Source: Paramacrobiotus richtersi
Taxonomy: Eukaryota; Tardigrada; Eutardigrada; Parachela; Macrobiotidae
Reading direction: 5' to 3'
DNA length: 62,784 nucleotides
Assembly: GCA_034698045.1 (NCBI GenBank)
Contig: JAQGAU010000015.1
Span: forward strand, 1 to 62,784
Position numbers and translations under genes: made by a program. Every line of letters starts with the position of its first letter. Positions within the stretch are counted from its first letter, which is position 1. Shown one piece after another: positions 22,590 to 34,069 of the stretch. The notes under the pieces were generated by a model that was not told the origin of the DNA, did no database searches, and saw only the letters and a list, made by a program, of their open reading frames with translations.

Positions 22590-25500
22590 CTGCAAATTTA
22601 AAACAGGACAGAGACAATCATCTAAATTCAAACTGAGAATCCTAAGCAGTAATAATTATTTCGGTATTATTATACCTAAATACTAAAACGGTATAAAAAT
22701 TAAGATCAACAAAAAAATACCAAGAAAAATAAGCACTAAGAAAATTAGGCGATTAAGTGAGAGTTGTTACATACTTAATATTCCATGCACAAAAGTGTGT
22801 TGTAATAAGTAGTGTGTAGTCGTAGTACAACGGCTCTGTTCGCTATTATTCCGAACATCTTCCAAGTTCCAAGTACTGCACAGGTACAAAACGACTTATA
22901 TGATACGGATGATACGACTTATTGTCTGTGAATTGTTTTTATTGTGTCGCATCCATTTTTGTAGGTTTTTATACTTTTACTAAACAAGTAATAACATTCA
23001 GATGTTTGGAAGATGCAAATAGGTAAACTGCCGGTATGGATTTCGAGAAGTGCCGGACACAAGTGGCAACCGCACTAAGTACTGGTGACAAGAAGCAACA
23101 GTTGTGTAGGACTGTATTTGGCTCAAATGGCTTGCCAAATTGCTATCGTTAGCGAACAACCTGCCTGTCATTGGCTGTCAGCCGCACACCCGTGCGCTTT
23201 TATTTTTCATCTTGCGGAGTCAGTAGTGCCCGAGTCCCGACTCTCTCTTTCCAGCATTCCATGAACACTGGAATTCGTGATAAGCGAATTTCATAAATTC
23301 ATCAATACGATGTTGTTAGCATTTTTATACACGAATCGTGAACACTGACTGGATGCATAGCACTATGGAAATGCGCATGTGAACAGTTACTGTTGAATAG
23401 CGTAGTGTAAGATGGCAGATATCAATATTATTGAAGGCCTGACGTTGATTCATCATAATACTACATGGGCCAAACTTTATTTATTTTTCTACACATGGTA
23501 ACTGTCAGGGTTTATTCTTGGTATACCAACTATACCATACAGTTTTTATGATTATGTGATGAGTAACCCATTTTCGAGGACAAATTTTAAAAAACTAAAG
23601 TTCAAGAAAGTGCTGATTATGACATACAGAATTACAGACGCAGCAGAACTGCTTTGTGGTTTTTGATAGGTCCCTTGACCTAACGCGTGTCGGCACGATG
23701 TAATCTGTGATGATCTCAGGAAGAATGACGCTCAAGTAATAGTTATCGAGACTATACCCCAACCATAAACTGAGAATCCAGCCCGAATAATACCTCTACT
23801 CGCCGATCCATGCTGTAGAATGCCATTGCGCATGCGAAAAGTGTGTACTTTGTCAGCCGGGCATTGTGTTTGTTGCTCATGCAGAAATAATGTTTGGATA
23901 AGGGAATGCTGAACCTGCTCTGAAACTGTGACCTGGTCCGCCAAAGTTGCCAACCCAACTTCCACCGGGTTTGATGTTGCTGATCAGATGTATGTGCGCG
24001 CCTGGTCCAGTTCAGTGGAGATTGATGGTGTCAATGGTGTGACCGCATCGGTTTACAAAGTACACACTTTTCGCGTGCGCAATACAAACAGCAGCTTCAG
24101 AAGCAAGAGGTTTGTGTAAAGCTTCGATATGGTTTACAATAAGAATGTAAATAAATGTGGGCAGATAGCAAAACCGACTCAGGGCAGAAGCGCTTGAAAA
24201 TAACGGACGTAAACGCTCTCGCATTGTGTTTTCAGTAACTTGTGGAGGACACAGACGTGTTTACCCCGTCTTTTCGTCGTAATCAGCATCGTTATTGTGC
24301 GTGACAATACCCCTCATTGTCAGGCGTGAATAAGCCATACATAAGTCTCGGGATATTGTGAGAACTTCCCAGTAGGCTTATGGGAAGTTTATAAAGTGCG
24401 TATCTGTATATGGATACAAATCAGCTGACTAGCTGTAACATCAGCAGAAAACAAACGGTACCGTCGTGTCGTCTCTTAAACTTGTTAGTCAACAGTCATA
24501 ATTTGCGCTAACTGATGTTATAGTCTCTCGGTTTCTGAATATAATTACCGTTCTACCACTGTTTAATTTCTGCCGAACTCGTGCACAGCAATATGGATTA
24601 TTATGGACATCCCGATTGGAGTACTCGTCTTGGCGCTTGCCCTGGTGTCTGCCAATATTCAATGTTATTGACAACGTCAATCCGTGTCATGGAAGACCGT
24701 ATCGCACTGTAAAGTCATTCTGGACTAATTATCAACAACTGAACATTTCAAAACTAGAAATCTAACAAAACGGTATGTACTGCATGCCGTTCGAACGGAA
24801 GCGAAGTTTAACGAACATGGTTGCATCAGTCTGACAACGCCGGCATGCAGCTGATCGTAGACAATGAAAACTGCAGCAGCATAGCATTAAACTATCCTGT
24901 TTACTGCGGGCCGCGGCGCTCATCCTCCGAATGAAAGAGTGGTCAGTGTTGCCAGGAGCGGACAATTAATGGCCTAACTGTGTCGCCACACTTAATCGAA
25001 AAGGAAATGCTCCTCGTTGCGACACTAACTGATGCACATATATAACGTAAGGGAAAATGAATGCTTGTCCTGTTATCCTGGTTTTGTACTGGAAATTGCT
25101 CCTAGTATTCCTTATAACTAAGAAAAACCAAACGGAATCACGAGAACCGAAAGGTCAAACTATCAGTTTTGCCGAGTACCTCACATAAATAGTCGTAAGT
25201 AAACGTTTTTATAAGTTTCGTCACTTTGCAGATTCAAAATCATGACCATGGCACCACAGCTGTACTGACTGCACCTGCCGGTTTTCCGTACTGGTACCAA
25301 CGCCGGAAAACAAACCAACAGAACTGTATACTCCATACCATTTCTGCTAACTGTTAGGTTGGATTGGTGCTTAGCTATAATTGTTCTCAGTTGTGCAAAG
25401 GCGATTAAAGGAGACTTCGGAGCCTGTACGTAAATTTACCGTGGTTCGTTATATTAAGCAACCTTGCGCATTAATAACGTTGAAGATTCATAACTCGTCA

Positions 25501-28030
25501 ACGCTTGTGCTGGCGCTAAAACAAAAAATTGTTCCAAACAGCTATAAAATTATAGCAGATTTTATTGACATAGGTGCATAGGTGGTATATTTGTGCGAAT
25601 TTGACGCATGGCGGGGTTTACTTGTAATGTAAGACTATCTATGCCAGGTGCCAAGAGGCACAGGGCGGGCGCATTATGAACAATTCTTATTAACCCACAA
25701 AGTGCTTGTTTATCCACGCCGTGCCCGCTTGTCATCTTCCACGTTTCCTGTGGTATTTATTCTCTGGCGCTCTACATATCGGCCTGGTCTTCGGAACAGC
25801 GCGGTGCCACTCTTCAGCGTTTGGCGATGCAAGTATACGTAGATCTCCACACCAGAGTGAAGAAAAATTCACCCATGTGGTTTATAAAACGGGTTACGTT
25901 CGAGGAGGATACATACGGCCTGCACCAAAGGAATAGTTAACCTCTAAAGATTTCGTGTATTTCCCATACCTCGTACTTACCGTACTATTAGATGTCCGTT
26001 GGGGTTAATACGTTGGGGTTTGTATTGTAATTTTATGGTCTCTTTCAGTTCCTATGCACTACCGGCAACAATTCAGTTTGAAAGGCTTTGATACACCGAC
26101 ACCTTCTGCAAAGCGAATGCAATGCGAAATGGATGAACAGCAGTGTTCAGCACCGCAAGTAAGTTAGGCTGTAATTGGAGACTAAAGTCGGTATTGCTGT
26201 TTATGAATTATAATTATCAGTATGGAGTGAAGTTGCTTTGAACTTTCCAAGTTGCGCGATGTCCATGATAAACTGGACTCAAGCAATCTGCTCCGGTTAA
26301 TCATCCTGGATGATTCATCCAAAAAATGGAGATCCATGACGAAGCGGGACAGTTGGATGGACGTGTCAACGATGAACGGGTCTTATAATGGCTTAAGACT
26401 CGAAGTCGCATAAAGCAGCTGGTCCCAGCGGATACAACACCCTTTTAGATTTTGTTGTACAGTATTTTGTGCGCTGGCTAGCTGTAACCATGCGTTGCCG
26501 GCAGAACTGCGAACAATTACAGGTAGTTTACCGATCAGACACTGTTCATTTTCATTTCCACAAATGTCTTGCTGTATAATGATAACGAAACATAAATATT
26601 GTCCCGTTTTCAGGATACCCTAGATTTTAATAAACACTTCATCTGCTGCAGGCAAACACAATCGTAGCGCAAGAGCCATGGATCGCCCTGTAACAGACCT
26701 GATATTCGATGCCGCATTCACACTGTCAACGGCCATATCTTCACAACCGTATTTTGTGCGGCGGCCAACATGTTGTTCGCTTTGTACAGATTTTATATGG
26801 TACGATTTATATATGGTACGATTTTATATTAGACTGCATATTTCATTTTAAAGTGTTTATTTATCCATATGGGGAAGTCACACATGAACAAGCGTTCGAA
26901 TGCCATGGTTGGAAATGTATACATATGCAGAAGTTGATATTTGAATGAATTCTCATAAAACTTACTATGCAGTCGTGCACCATGTAGAGTGACTCCACAA
27001 TGTTTCTGTATGGCCTTTGGAATGTACTTTGATCGAAATTGCTCTCTTTTTGCAGCATGCAGATCTGTTGTAACTTGAACACAAGCGCTGCCAGGATTTG
27101 GTAGTTTGGAATGCGCTGGAATAAAGGAGCCATCTAAGTTTGATGTACTTGTAACCTGTAACAATAGTGATAAGCAATAAAAACACTGTTCATTTGATGA
27201 TTAATGTGTTTAACCATAAAAATGAACAGCTGCATATTTGAACACGCGCGGAACAAAAGGATGATTTTTTCCGTAGCGCTGAGCGCAGTACCCAATTTCT
27301 GTCAGTTACGTGTGTCTTTGCACGGCATACCTGCGTATGATCAGATCACATGCCGCGCTGGTAGACACAGTTCACCAACTTGACCTTTTTGGCGTCAAAT
27401 ACTTAAACAAGGATACCAAAAGTGTTATTACGTCGCAGCAGTATGGACGTACTTTGGTTAATGTTATCGGGATGTCATTATGGTGGATTCGGCCGGTAAT
27501 CACGGATAGCAATTCGTTATGGGAAACGGAACCGAAGTTATCGGAATTGTTAGTTGTTGCACCACCTGGAATCTAGTCATCCGTCGGCATTCTTCCCTCT
27601 TCACTCTCACTCTACTCGTATTACACTGTATACTTCTACTTATATTGATAGCGTGGCTGTTATAGACCAGTTACAATCTCCACTTCAGCCCAGTACGTCT
27701 CCGACAGTCAATAATCAGAAATGAAACCCTGAAGTGAAAAAGATACAATTTTGGTCAGACATGCCGCGACTTTTCTGGCCAGCTGATGTATCGTCTCCTG
27801 ACGTTTCCTCGTACGGTTTGTAATCAAAAGAGAATAAATCAAAGTAACTGCAAAGGTTTGGCGCTTTTTGCTGTATGCTTAATGTGCAGACAAAAAGACA
27901 TCGATAACAGGCGCGCCCAAAACGAAAGCATTTGACGACTACATGTACGGCATATGTTATTTGTGCAGTGCATAGTTAAAGCCGTGTGAGTTAAGAAAGC
28001 TAAAACAGCATTTTAAAATGTTCTGCACTA
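22590..28030. other. Mostly featureless, with a few exon-like scraps (22.6-28.0 kb)
   Basis: Possible scraps: about 26050-26158 plus, an open segment ending QQCSAPQ directly before a GTAAGT donor; 25706-25936 plus, with EEKFTHVVYKTGYVRGGYI; 26829-27164 minus, 111 codons with LHAAKREQFRSKYIPKAIQK; and 27310-27576 plus, 88 codons. None is recognised and none has clear partners. Weak 14-mer variants lie at 22821 and 23401. Confidence 0.35.
23826..24082. repeat. Inverted repeat with about 33 bp arms
   Basis: The left arm (23826-23859) contains GCGAAAAGTGTGTACTTTG. The right arm (24049-24082) is its reverse complement with about three differences, and the spacer is about 190 bases. It may be a worn non-autonomous transposon. 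Open frames on both strands here are produced by the inverted arms. Confidence 0.6.
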
Positions 28031-28034
28031 CATG

Positions 28035-28750
28035 GGCGGTTCGATGCAAAAGGGTCTTACAATATTCGGTCTGAACTGCGGCTCAATGTTTTCGCATTTC
28101 CAAAATTAGGAAATCAGTTCCAGCAACAAACAGTGGAACAGGACAGCGTCCTCGTAATGATTTTACTGCACTCATCCCAGCCGATTAACTGGATTCTTGA
28201 TCAACAACTACAATAGCAGCACATTTCAAATCGGAATGTCGTCCCAGATCCATTTCATAAACACTCCTGTCGCAACATTATCGCTCTGTACTGCTGAGTT
28301 GTAAATTGTTGTAGCCTTGGATTTTGGAACGCACTCCTGTATAAGTGATGCAAGTTGTGGACTTTAGCCAGCTGGAAATGTCCGGCTCGTTGTTAATGAC
28401 AGCGCCGTAAATGCATTCTAAGTATCCGGCAGCAAGTTCATGCATGACGACACCCAACGCCCACCAGTTAACGGAAAAGCTAGAAATAACGACAAGTCTT
28501 GAAAAGCCATAGATCTACTTTGGAGCAGTCTACCCGTCTCAAGCTTCCTGCCGCGTTATTTTACCATTATGACACGGTGATCAGCAGGACTATGACTTCC
28601 GGGCCAACGTATGAAAGTGTTCCACAAAAGGTCACTGGTAGGTAGCGATTACTCATGCCGTCGTTCCGCAATACAAAAACGGTCAGTTTTATGTGACTTT
28701 CATGATACAAAAGGATGTTCTCTGGCTTCAAATCGCCGAGGCATATCTGT
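28035..28750 (-). pseudogene. AGC-family protein kinase, inactive remnant
   Basis: Minus-strand blocks appear in kinase order. GDLKPENILLYHESHIKLTV (28684-28743 region) is the catalytic loop. TFCGTLSYVGPEVI follows as the activation-loop end. WWALGVVMHELAAG is subdomain IX. KNPVNRLG comes next, then IEPQFRPNI, as in the C-terminal tail of AGC kinases. The catalytic residues are gone: HRD has become LGD, the DFG aspartate and glycine are replaced (LTVFVL), and APE is GPE. Stops and frame changes separate the later blocks. TFCGT plus the (P)FRPNI tail points to the S6K/RSK/Akt/PKC group, without a subtype. It is non-functional as a kinase by sequence. Confidence 0.83.
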
Positions 28751-30500
28751 ACAGTCGATTACAATACCAGTAAATACAGGTACAGTACAACAGTACTTCC
28801 AAGTGACGTTCCAACACTCTCTCCTAATTTTGTGACATTTAACGACAATCACTACAAGGTTGGTGTGATGATTGAACTATTTCTGTTAGTACTGTACCTA
28901 AATGTTTCAATGTTTTATTCAGTTTATGTGTAACTATTAACTAACATGTAAGTTCAAGTTTGTCGTCTTCGAACACCCGTCGTAACTCGTACGCTGCAGA
29001 TAATTTCGCACAAATACTTGAACATTCCGGGTACTGGAAACATTAAAACTGCTTAACAATGCTTTGAAATGCACCACGTAAAAAACGCAACTTCCGGGCT
29101 ATGCTTGGTGCTATGCAGTGCCAGTATGCGTGGTGCTGTTTGTAGCGATATCGTTATTCGTTAGCGAAACGTCTGTTTCTGCTGTACCAGCGCTTGCGAT
29201 TTGGATCCAGTTTGAACTAGTCGATCTTATACATAATTACCATGGCCTTGGGGTTCAGTCTGCTTTGCCGATCAGTGTCAGCATGCAAGGATTTTGTTGA
29301 AATTCATGATTTACATAAACATGGATGCTCGTAAGAATATTTACGTCAACCATGTTGAATCAGTCATAGATTCACTGCAGCCGTGTGATTTCTCATAACC
29401 ATTGTGCAGTTTAAACTATTGAATTCCGCATGTACACCATTTTGTTTTTTTGACTGCCAGTTTTTTAACAATGGCCTCCGTTTGTTCATTGTGAGTGTAA
29501 TAACGGTGCCTTTCCTGTCAAAAATGCAAGACTGCCAGTAATTATTAGAAAACCCTGACTCATGGTAATTTTTTCACATGTAGAATTGGGACGGTAAACC
29601 ATCCGTGTTAATGTTTTATGCATACAAAACTTTCCACGGTTCTAGTAAATGGTTTGTTAATGTCCCACTGCAACGGCCGGGATGCCGGGGATAATCCCGG
29701 GGATGGTAGCATGAATGATTTCCCATACATCTTGTGTCCTTATTACTGTGTTTACTGTTGTTCGACGCATACCCGGTAAGATCCAATGAGAAGGTCGTCC
29801 TACGATTAATACTGATGAAACGAACTGAACTCAGTTTGACGTGTCCTTTTACAAGACAACCAGTCCATCATTTATTAACATCAGGTCAAATAAAGCCACA
29901 AAAACTCCAATTATCACATCTTTGAGCAAATTTAAGGACGAAACCCATTTACACAGATGCTTTCACCCAAAATCCAAAAGCATCATATCCCGTAAAACGA
30001 AAATATGTCAAGAGTTTATTCAATGAGACAGGGAATGCCAAAAAAAGCACGACAGACTTTTTTAAACACATGACTCATCCAAGTTCATCCAGGTTAGCAG
30101 TAGACGGTTTAACGACAGCGTCGGTGATCCACTGCTGAATGCGCGGCACATCCACAGCCTCCAAGTTGTTTTCCACAACATCCCATAAAAGAGCTTTGTG
30201 GCTCTTCTCCTCGCTAGATGGACCCATGGCTAATGACACATGTTGAATGCACGCCTTCAGTCTGTAATCCGAGAAGGTGCACTTCTTCAGTATCATGTGA
30301 TGACAACCTTTACAGAAACCGGCAAAAGTTTTTATCAGCCCTGGGATGTCAAGTATGTCGTCTTCGAACCAACAGTTGTAGAAGATCAGTTGCCGTACAA
30401 GACGCTGGCGATGGCATGAAAACGGCTGCGAACCAGTGCAATAAGTATGTCAAGCAGGCTATGGAATAGTGAGATTGTGGTTATAAACAGTGAACTGCAG
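28751..30500. other. No assigned gene (28.75-30.5 kb)
   Basis: An open frame at 30075-30296 on the minus strand has the composition of a real helical protein (HKALLWDVVENNLEAVDVPR), ending DELG and stop; the family is not recognised. An open frame at 29118-29300 on the plus strand begins with a hydrophobic signal-like run. A GC-rich island with repeated CCGGGGAT words is at 29680-29705. Confidence 0.35.
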
Positions 30501-30725
30501 GATTTCCTTCGCCTATCTGTGGATTTGATTGATCTGGCCGCCTTACACCGTATTCATGTCAATAAACTGACGGTGAAGGGCGATTGGAAGTTTGTGGCAA
30601 CCGGATTAGGAGGGGCGTTTGCGGAACTGCTGGCATTTTGTCTGATGCCGTCTTGGCTGGACGCGGGTGGTTCAGAGATAAGTTTGGTGCAATTCATAAA
30701 TGCCATGGAGGCCAGTATCAATCTG
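30501..30725 (+). CDS. TMEM147: TMEM147 exon (clean, isolated)
   Basis: A 225-base exon with a CTGCAG acceptor before it and a GTATGT donor after it, phase 0 at both ends, encoding 75 residues without interruption. The peptide has LSVDLIDLAALH, KGDWKFVATGLGGAFAELLA, MPSWLDAGG and EASINL. These align in order with the middle of TMEM147, an ER multi-pass protein tied to the translocon and BOS complex. The hydrophobic segments are preserved. I could not find the flanking exons: the family's next segment does not appear downstream of the donor. This is therefore either one exon of a gene with long introns or a single-exon remnant. The overlapping minus-strand frame (30554-31141, 195 codons) is the shadow of this exon plus chance sequence. 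Confidence 0.8.
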
Positions 30726-31593
30726 GTATGTCTTTTCGCGAGTCCGTTGCCTGTTTTCGACCGACTCAATGTTTGTATGAAAAACGCATTGTATAAAAGA
30801 CTTGCGGATGGGAAACTTACCTCAGAACACACGACTTTCATTATATATTTTTGCTCGATTGAAAATGAGTTATTTTGTACGTCAAATAGCCTAAATTTGC
30901 AGTTTCGGATTGCAAATGGAGCGAAAATATCAATTTTATGAATCACGTTGGAGTTATTCAACTTAATGATCATTTTGCATGTTTTTCCGGTTGTTGTTGC
31001 TCTTTTGTGTGTTATTTGTTTCTGGACGAGATTTCTTGACATACAGTAAGGCTTGTTGTATATGATTTTCCGTTGTGGTGGCGTAGAGCAGTGGCGTTGA
31101 AACTGGCTGATATGCGAATCAATGACGAGCGATGGCTGCAATAGTATGACATTAAAAGTAATAACGAAAGTGATTTCACAACTGTTTTTCCGTCGTGGTA
31201 TTTCGATATTAGATGTGATTCGTTAATGATTATTTATAATGGACTGTTTTATTTTTCGAGTAGAAAAATAACAATAATTATACAAAAGTTTGAAAAGCGT
31301 TGGGCTGCGATTATCAGCTGCATAGAAGTTGTAATGGGCCAGGATCCTTTCGGCCAAAGCATAATTTGGTTCTGCACATTCGGAACCAGCTTCCCTTGGT
31401 AGACTGGTCAACTATGATGTCTCGAATCACAGACAAAGTTGTCGGTGTTCGCGGGTCAAAAAGTTCTTAATAATGTGTCCCTATAAAAGGATACCTAGGT
31501 TGGAAAATTGGGCTACATTAATAAAATTCGCAATATCCACAATTCGTCGCATTCGCAACGGTTTAAAATAAATTAAAATCCTCTCGCAGCTAG
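30726..31593. other. No feature recognised, except a motif variant
   Basis: A variant of the 14-mer (CGTAGAGCAGTGGC) is at 31082-31095. No coding signal beyond chance. Confidence 0.4.
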
Positions 31594-31930
31594 GTATCCA
31601 GTGACAAAATTTGTTCCATTTACAGCGGAGATGGCGGCCGTTTGTACGGCATTAGCTGGACTGTCTTTTAAGTGAACGCCGCCCACCACAATCCCAAAAG
31701 GAGAAAGGTCCTGCAAACTTCTCGATTACTCGTAGTCATGAATAATTCGGAAAGTACGGAGAATGGTGGCATTACCGTTAGAGTTCCCGCAAATTCTTGG
31801 GCTTGAGAAAAAATATCCTTTGGCAGACCTTTGCAAACAAGTCACAAGCTGTCTTGACGTGCCAGTTTACCATCCAACTTCCTGGGGGCAACGGTAGTCA
31901 TTTCGGAGTTCGGATCTCAAGGGGCACAAT
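31594..31930 (-). pseudogene. Unrecognised coding remnant
   Basis: Two minus-strand blocks read like real protein. About 31739-31840 encodes FAKGLPKDIFSQAQEFAGTL and then VMPPFSVLSELF. About 31594-31716 encodes LSPFGIVVGGVHLKDSPANA, then VQTAAISAVNGTNFVTGY. They are in different frames. Composition (balanced, low Lys/Asn bias, no stops in either block) suggests an old enzyme or membrane-protein exon pair. I do not recognise the family. Confidence 0.4.
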
Positions 31931-33895
31931 CAATGTTCACTATACGGCCGGTATGGACCACCGACCACCTGCTATTAAATCTGGTTTCGGCATTTAGTGG
32001 TTATACTGTTGTGCATTGTAGTCACTAAATACCAAAATCAAACAACCAAAAATGGAGTACAATAATTCATTTTGGTTCGTCTTCGAAGGTGTATACTAAG
32101 TAGCAGGTAGCACCAGCAATATTCGCGAAAAAGGGGATCTTCTAAGGATTGCCACCAAATTTTGTAACATTCTTCGTTATCCCTGATAGGCATGCAATGG
32201 CAGCTAGCAATCGCCAAGACTAGACGGTCAAGTCCATAATTGCCCCTAGCAGCACTACCTCCGGTACTCAATAATCCTATGCAGTATGAAGTAATCCTAC
32301 GTGGAAGAATATCCTATACTTCCCCAGACGCTGACTTTCTCGCATTTGCGCATACGCAAAATGTGCATGTAATTGAAAAAGTTGCAGATTATCGGCGGTC
32401 GTATTGCAGTTGCTCTCATGGCCACGAACCGAAGACGGACACCCGATAACTGATGGTGAAAATAATCGCACCGATGTCATCCGCCAGAGACGATGAGTTA
32501 TACGTATCCGGGAAGATACGGTATCCCCAACTAAATTAATTTTATAATCATAAACCATCAGATCCTTAATATGGTTAAACTGGAACAAGAAGTGCTAACA
32601 GTTTCCTGTGACTTTAATGGTAAGACTACCTCGGGATTCGCCGCCGAAAATCCACACCATGACCGGAACCTTATTCTGGGATTAGCGGTTAGCGGGAGTA
32701 CGTCGATATGTCGAGGTAGAAGCAGTCTCTATCCCGGATGCACCTTATGGGAGGATGTGACTCCAAGTCCTTAAGCGTAATGTTGAGAGAAAACTGGACC
32801 GGCTTTTACTCTACAAGCATTGCGCAGATACGAGACCACGCAAGCCTACATGTAGCATGTGCCAAATAATGAGATCAAGAACAACAGCCGGTGTTTTTCC
32901 TCGGTCCTGCGCCTTCGCTTTTGCTTTGAAAAGTTCTTGTTGTTTAACTTCGAAACGTTTGGGTCTTCTGTAAATACGATGATGGAGACTGGGTTACCTT
33001 CCGGTTGTTTCGCATAAAAAATGATCCTGAAACTTCTGCAGTGTTCTTGCTCGATCGTCATTTTTATTCAGAGATACAAACAGTGCGTAAGATCTGACGT
33101 ACGTGACGAAAAATATTTATCGTGACATTACGAAACGTTTCACTTTTGTCTCACCATTAATTTATTGTCATCTAATTAGATGGAGGAGCGAACACAATCT
33201 TACCGCGCAGCAAACTGCGCATCTAATCTTCGTCCCGTGTACGAACCATCTTTCGAGGATTATGCCGACTGCAGCCGGGACGCCAACGGGATTCTCCAAT
33301 CACATCTTGTCCCGGTCTTTGAATATTGGATGTTTATAAATCTGCAACAAAATTACAAGAAGGAGCAGAAACACGCAATCACCGGAAAGCTACTTATAAG
33401 CTATGACTGCATAAGATAACAGAACGTAACAAGCTGCGCTTGCTCATATCCAGCTACACATTTCACGAATAAAAATTTTCCTGCTCTAGTCACCTGACTC
33501 ACCTCCACCTTTCCATGTCACGACAATCGAAGTGCACCACACAGGCCGAGCTGTAAGTGCAGTCAGCAGTACGTGACTACGTGTGTCTGCGATTCGTAGT
33601 ACAATGGCTGTTCCGAAAACTATCAAATACCAACGCTAACGAGCGATCATCTCATTTCAGAAACAAATAGAATCAAAACGTCTGCAACTAGTCGAACATT
33701 CCCAAATTTTCAAAAGATATATGTTCGAGATCTGCATTAATTTCGACTGTCAGTGATGCATTTTGCGGATTTAATATTCTATACAGCCATGCTACAGGTA
33801 TTACCTTGATGACCAAGACAAGACAAGTTTATTCCTCTGGCCATTTCGGTCCAGCAGGTGCCATGCATCGACATGCATGACATTAACTCCACAAA
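31931..33895. other. No gene recognised (31.9-33.9 kb)
   Basis: Short open frames only. 33180-33419 (plus, 79 codons, with LRPVYEPSFEDYADCSRDA) is the most protein-like and may be an exon remnant. A near match of the 14-mer is at 33595. Confidence 0.35.
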
Positions 33896-34069
33896 CAGCC
33901 AGACCAGATGTCGTCCGTCGTTATTCTCAGCGTAGTGAGCACTGGCTTCTTTCCCGACGTTGATGCATCCGTCAATTCCAACCACAGTCTGTTTATACAT
34001 GAATTTATACAAGGTCATCCGGGCTTTTGGGTCCAAAACCTGCTCCACACAATCCATTTTATCCTTTAC
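33896..34069 (-). pseudogene. RIOK1: RIOK1 (RIO kinase 1) exon, truncated
   Basis: Minus strand: CVEQVLDPKARMTLYKFM, then GIDGCINVGKEASAHYAENN. In RIO1 kinases the N-terminal lobe reads VLDP(R/K)TRM.L followed by INGCISTGKEANVY, the flexible phosphate-binding loop; the match is in register. RIO1 is an atypical kinase acting in 40S ribosome maturation. After YAENNDG the frame no longer gives the ATP-binding lysine segment, and neither the catalytic loop nor other exons were seen in the flanks, so this is a fragment. An in-frame stop also lies a few codons upstream of the block. Confidence 0.78.

Noticed and set aside
30554-31141. 195-codon minus-strand open frame
   Set aside because: It lies antisense to the TMEM147 exon and runs into AT-rich noise; composition is not protein-like.
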